DNA of 14,211 bases from Actinomycetota bacterium (GTDB lineage Bacteria; Actinomycetota; Thermoleophilia; Gaiellales; Gaiellaceae), in the NCBI GenBank assembly GCA_005885565.1, contig VAXK01000170.1, positions 1-14,211 of the forward strand, read 5' to 3'. A program made the translations under genes and the position numbers. The notes beneath the pieces are model-generated. The model was not told where the DNA came from, made no database searches, and saw nothing but the letters and a program-made list of their open reading frames with translations. Every line of letters starts with the position of its first letter. Positions within the stretch are counted from its first letter, which is position 1. This document shows, piece by piece, positions 11,275 through 14,211 of the stretch.

Positions 11275-12996
11275 ATGAGCGCTGACTTTGAGGTTTCGGG
11301 TACGAACGCGGCGGCGTTGTTTTCGCTGAAAGTTCATCGCGGCGAGGGGATGGCGCTGTTGGCGATGAACTGGAAGCAGGGCCAGCCTTCCGATGACTTT
11401 GTCGGCTTTGGGATCGAGTACAAGGAGCCGGGCGCCGCAAACTGGTGGGCTCTCACCAACCGGCTGAGCTTCCCGGGGCCCGGTGGTGCGGTCGATCCGA
11501 ATGCGAAGTCGACGCTTCGCTCACCGATCCAGAAGTTCCGCTGGGTGCATTTTCCGCTCAACGCCGACCTGCCGGGGGCGTTCACCTACCGCGTCACGCC
11601 GGTGTTCATGAACAGCCAGGACGTGATCAGCTACGGCGATGCGCAGCAGGTCGAGATCGAGCTGAGCCGCGAGACCTACCCGGGCGAGCTGAACGTCGCC
11701 TACACGCGCGGGTTCGTTTCTTCGCAGGCGTTCGTCGACCACTACGGCCAGTTCGGGGCGATCAATACGCTGATACCGGCGAAACCCGACGACGGCCTCA
11801 CCTTCGTCCCCTCGCACCCGAAGGCGCAAGACGCGTACAACTGGATGGGGTTCGAGGCAAGGCGCGCGATTCTCGATCTGCTCGACGAGGCGATCGCCGA
11901 CGCCCAGGCGCAGGTGCGTGTCGTCGCCTACGACCTGAACCTGGCCGAGATCGTCGACCGGCTGAAGCAACTGGGCTCGAGGCTGAAGATCATCATCGAC
12001 GATTCCGGCAGTCACGGACCCGCGACCTCGGCCGAGTCACAGGCGGCCGCGATTCTCGCCGGACCGGATATCGGCGCGGAGGTGAAGCGCCAGCACGTGG
12101 GCAACCTGCAGCACAACAAGACGATCGTTGTCGACGGGCCGACTGTCCAGGCCGCCGTCTGCGGCTCCACCAACATGTCCTGGCGGGGGTTCTTCGTGCA
12201 GTCGAACAACGCCGTCGTCGTCCGCGGCAAGGACGCGATCGGGCCGTTCGCCGCCGCGTTCGACAACTACTGGGACCACGGCAGCACAGCGAAGGAGTTC
12301 GTCGTTACCGATTCGGCCGAACAGAGACCGCTCGGCCTGGCCGATATCGACGCCGAGGTGGCGTTCTCGCCACACTCGACAGCCAACGCGCAGCTCGGCG
12401 CCGTCGCCGCCGACATCAGCTCCGACACGACCTCGAGCCTGCTCTACTCGCTCGCGTTTCTCTACCAGACGCCCGGTGTGATCCAGGACGCGATCAAGAA
12501 GGTCATGAACGACCCCAGCCTGTTCGTCTACGGCATCTCCGACCGTAAGGTCGGAGGTCTCGACCTGCAGACACCGAACGGAACCGTCGCACCCGTCTAC
12601 CCCTCGCAGCTCACGGGGCGAAACGCTCCGGAACCCTTCAAGTCCGAACCGACCGGCGGCAGCGGCGTCCGCATGCACCACAAATTCGTGGTGATCGACT
12701 TCGACAAGCCAACCGCCCGCGTCTACCTCGGCTCATACAACTTCTCCACCGCGGCCGACGCCAAAAACGGAGAGAACCTCGTACGCATCCGCGACCGCAG
12801 AATCGCGGTCTCCTACGCGGTCCAGGCCCTTACCCTGTTCGACCACTACGAGTTCCGCGTGATCCAGAACGACGCCAAGACGGCTAAGGCGAAACTCGAG
12901 CTGAAACCGCCGCCACGCAACCCGGGCGACACACCCTGGTGGGCTGAGGACTACACCGACCCGCGCAAGATCCGAGACCGGGAACTGTTCTCGTAA
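11275..12996 (+). CDS. phospholipase D-like protein with two HKD motifs and an N-terminal beta-domain
   Basis: 573 residues from ATG 11275, with AAGGGAG about five bases upstream. Residues 1-150 look like an Ig/fibronectin-like beta-domain. Two complete HxKx4D motifs follow: HNKTIVVD (His280, Lys282, Asp287) with GSTNMSWRG, and HHKFVVID (His468, Lys470, Asp475) with LGSYNFS. Together they form one PLD-type active site that cuts or transfers phosphodiesters of lipid or nucleic acid. There is no signal peptide or membrane helix, so it is probably cytoplasmic. The conserved-looking tail PWWAEDY...RKIRDRELFS matches a bacterial PLD subgroup I cannot name exactly. Its early codons include TTT, GTT, TTG and AAA, rare in the neighbours, which suggests transfer. 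Only 27 bases follow gmd, yet function looks unrelated. Confidence 0.88.
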   Translation: MSADFEVSGTNAAALFSLKVHRGEGMALLAMNWKQGQPSDDFVGFGIEYKEPGAANWWALTNRLSFPGPGGAVDPNAKSTLRSPIQKFRWVHFPLNADLPGAFTYRVTPVFMNSQDVISYGDAQQVEIELSRETYPGELNVAYTRGFVSSQAFVDHYGQFGAINTLIPAKPDDGLTFVPSHPKAQDAYNWMGFEARRAILDLLDEAIADAQAQVRVVAYDLNLAEIVDRLKQLGSRLKIIIDDSGSHGPATSAESQAAAILAGPDIGAEVKRQHVGNLQHNKTIVVDGPTVQAAVCGSTNMSWRGFFVQSNNAVVVRGKDAIGPFAAAFDNYWDHGSTAKEFVVTDSAEQRPLGLADIDAEVAFSPHSTANAQLGAVAADISSDTTSSLLYSLAFLYQTPGVIQDAIKKVMNDPSLFVYGISDRKVGGLDLQTPNGTVAPVYPSQLTGRNAPEPFKSEPTGGSGVRMHHKFVVIDFDKPTARVYLGSYNFSTAADAKNGENLVRIRDRRIAVSYAVQALTLFDHYEFRVIQNDAKTAKAKLELKPPPRNPGDTPWWAEDYTDPRKIRDRELFS

Positions 12997-13016
12997 GCGC
13001 TGCAGGAGCGCTTTCT
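12996..13016 (+). terminator. rho-independent-like terminator of the PLD gene
   Basis: AGCGCT (12996-13001) pairs with AGCGCT (13007-13012) around GCAGG and is followed by TTCT. The first arm begins on the last base of the TAA stop. It sits in the 30-base gap between two convergent genes and could act in both directions because the arms are self-complementary. Confidence 0.55.
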
Positions 13017-13026
13017 GGCGGCTTGC

Positions 13027-14082
13027 CTAGCTCACGAGCTCACGGTAGACGACCTCGTGCGCCCGAGCGCACGCGTCCCAGCTGAACAGCTTCGCCCGCT
13101 CGAGCCCGCGCCGCGCCCACTCCCCCTGGTTGTCCAGCACCTCTTCGACCGCTGCGGCCATGTCCTCCGGTGACTCCGGGTCGAAGAGGCGCGCCGCGTC
13201 GCCTACCACCTCCGGCAGCGACGCGGCGTTCGAGCACGCGACCGGGCAGCCGCACGCCATCGCCTCGAGCGGCGGCTGGCCGAAGCCCTCGTAGAGGCTC
13301 GGGAAGACGAGCGCCGCCGCGCGGCGGTACAGCCGCACCAGCTCGTCCGCCGGCACGCGGCCGCGCGCCTCGGCACCGTCGGGGACAGTCCCCTCGTAGC
13401 CGGTCAGGACGAGCCGCAGGCCCGGACGCCGCGCGCGCAGGAGGGCGAACGCCTCGAAGAGGCGCGCGTGGTTCTTGTGCGGCCAGCCGAGCGCGGGATA
13501 GAGGAGGAAGTCCTCGCGCCCCTCGTCGCCCGGCCGGAATCGGTCGTGGTCGATCCCGAGGTGGATCGCGCGCACGCGCGCCGGGTCGAGGCCGAGCCGC
13601 TCGACCAGGCCCTGCCGCGCGTGCTCCGAGATCGTGATCACGATCCGGCTCCGCCGGACCGTCCAGCCGTAGACGAGGCGGCGGTAGGCCAGCTCGGCGC
13701 GCGAGAAGAAGCGCGGGTAGAGCTCGTGCTGGACGTCGAGCACCGTCGTCGCGGCCGGCGGCCGCGAGACCGGCGGCAGCATCACGCTCAAGGGGAAGTG
13801 GATCGCGTCGAGGCGGTCGAGCTCGAGCCGGCGGCGCACCGGCCACGGAGCCGCGGCCGCGTAGGCCATCGCCGCGGTGCGCCGCGGCATCGAGCGCCCC
13901 GCCGGATATGCGCCGACGACGCGGGAAGGCAATCCGTCCGCCGCGTCCGCCGCAATCCTCGGCACGTAGACGCGGTAGTCGAGCTCGCCGATCCGCGCGA
14001 GGGCCCGGACGAGCTCCCGCGCGTACGTCTCCGACCCCCCGACGACCCCGGGGACGAGGGTCAGGAGGCTGATCCCGACCAC
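13027..14082 (-). CDS. GT4-family glycosyltransferase
   Basis: 351 residues from GTG 14082. The N-terminal Rossmann half opens MVGISLLTLVPGVVGGSETYARELVRAL, the donor/acceptor glycine loop of GT-B enzymes. The C-terminal half has LLYPALGWPHKNHARLFEAF, VPADELVRLYRRAAALVFPSLYEGFGQPPLEAMACGCPVACSNAASLPEVVGDAARLFDP. The EGFGQPPLEAMACGCPV stretch contains the E-x7-E motif that binds the nucleotide sugar. This is GT4, retaining, likely a mannosyl- or related hexosyltransferase acting on lipid-linked or extracellular glycans at the inner membrane face. The start lies inside the end of the upstream membrane-protein gene (22-base overlap), with no clear Shine-Dalgarno sequence, so coupling is likely. 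It fits the sugar cluster but points the other way from gmd. Confidence 0.92.
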   Translation of the reverse strand: MVGISLLTLVPGVVGGSETYARELVRALARIGELDYRVYVPRIAADAADGLPSRVVGAYPAGRSMPRRTAAMAYAAAAPWPVRRRLELDRLDAIHFPLSVMLPPVSRPPAATTVLDVQHELYPRFFSRAELAYRRLVYGWTVRRSRIVITISEHARQGLVERLGLDPARVRAIHLGIDHDRFRPGDEGREDFLLYPALGWPHKNHARLFEAFALLRARRPGLRLVLTGYEGTVPDGAEARGRVPADELVRLYRRAAALVFPSLYEGFGQPPLEAMACGCPVACSNAASLPEVVGDAARLFDPESPEDMAAAVEEVLDNQGEWARRGLERAKLFSWDACARAHEVVYRELVS

Positions 14083-14211
14083 AGGGAGCTCGAGAGCACG
14101 TAGAAGAGCGCAAGCAACGCGTAGAGGACGACGCTCGCAGTCGCGCTCCAGAAGGCGACGGCGGTCGCGGTCCCGTAGAGGAAGGCGCCGGGCCAGTAGC
14201 TCCGCGTGATT
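14061..14211 (-). CDS. C-terminal end of a TMEM175-like (DUF1211) membrane protein (partial)
   Basis: An open minus-strand frame enters from the right edge (first full codon ends at 14210) and stops at TGA 14061-14063. It reads RSYWPGAFLYGTATAVAFW, then SVVLYALLALFYVLSSSLW: two hydrophobic helices linked by a short turn. This pattern resembles the last helices of bacterial TMEM175/DUF1211 proteins, potassium-channel-like membrane proteins. Only about 49 residues are visible and the FSD-motif half lies outside the window, so the assignment is tentative. The gene overlaps the glycosyltransferase start by 22 bases in a different frame. Confidence 0.55.
   Translation of the reverse strand, partial: ITRSYWPGAFLYGTATAVAFWSATASVVLYALLALFYVLSSSLWSGSAS

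Noticed and set aside
1..14211. CRISPR arrays, tRNA/rRNA genes, intact transposases, prophage genes
   Set aside because: No regularly spaced repeats, cloverleaf signatures, transposase motifs or phage structural proteins were seen on either strand.

Overview
The window is about 14.2 kb of very GC-rich, densely packed DNA. It has frequent GTG starts, one TTG start and one probable CTG start, and many 4-base ATGA/GTGA gene overlaps. Together with the protein types (CgArsR-like ArsR, mycothiol-era ArsC, Tat leaders, TMEM175, Ig-like lipoprotein), this suggests an actinobacterium, perhaps Thermoleophilia-like. That placement is an inference, since no 16S or tRNA gene is present. I see no tRNA, rRNA, CRISPR array or intact insertion sequence, and no gene-free stretch longer than about 170 bases.

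Layout. (1) The left edge holds the tail of a probable SAM methyltransferase (+). A tight minus-strand operon reads IMPase-family phosphatase > DUF72 protein > small lipoprotein > MacB/LolD-type ABC ATPase (2790 down to 191). Divergent from it, a YhaM-type OB-fold/HD exoribonuclease is coupled to an EamA-type transporter whose start is probably CTG (2816-4470). (2) A compact arsenic locus follows: arsR and arsC on the minus strand (5161 to 4467). On the other side of a shared operator/promoter lies a 14-residue peptide gene, MSCCDDCCGGGPCC, with a perfect Shine-Dalgarno sequence and an 11-bp downstream hairpin. Next comes a Tat-exported protein with 12 cysteines (5405-5710, minus). (3) A cell-surface sugar region (5819-11247) encodes a GDP-fucose-synthase-like reductase, a nucleotide-sugar dehydratase, a MOP-type flippase, a small methyltransferase and a canonical GDP-mannose 4,6-dehydratase. 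(4) A two-HKD phospholipase D-like protein (11275-12996) has different codon habits from its neighbours. (5) A GT4 glycosyltransferase (minus) overlaps the tail of a TMEM175-like membrane protein at the right edge.

How they work together. The sugar genes make GDP-4-keto-6-deoxymannose, reduce it to a GDP-deoxyhexose, and probably transfer and flip it into a surface glycan. The ars genes sense arsenic and reduce arsenate but have no arsenite pump in the window. The cysteine mini-peptide beside them is the most unusual item here: it is a plausible intracellular thiol sink for arsenite or another soft metal, controlled by the same ArsR. It is too short for ordinary gene callers. That function is inferred, not shown.
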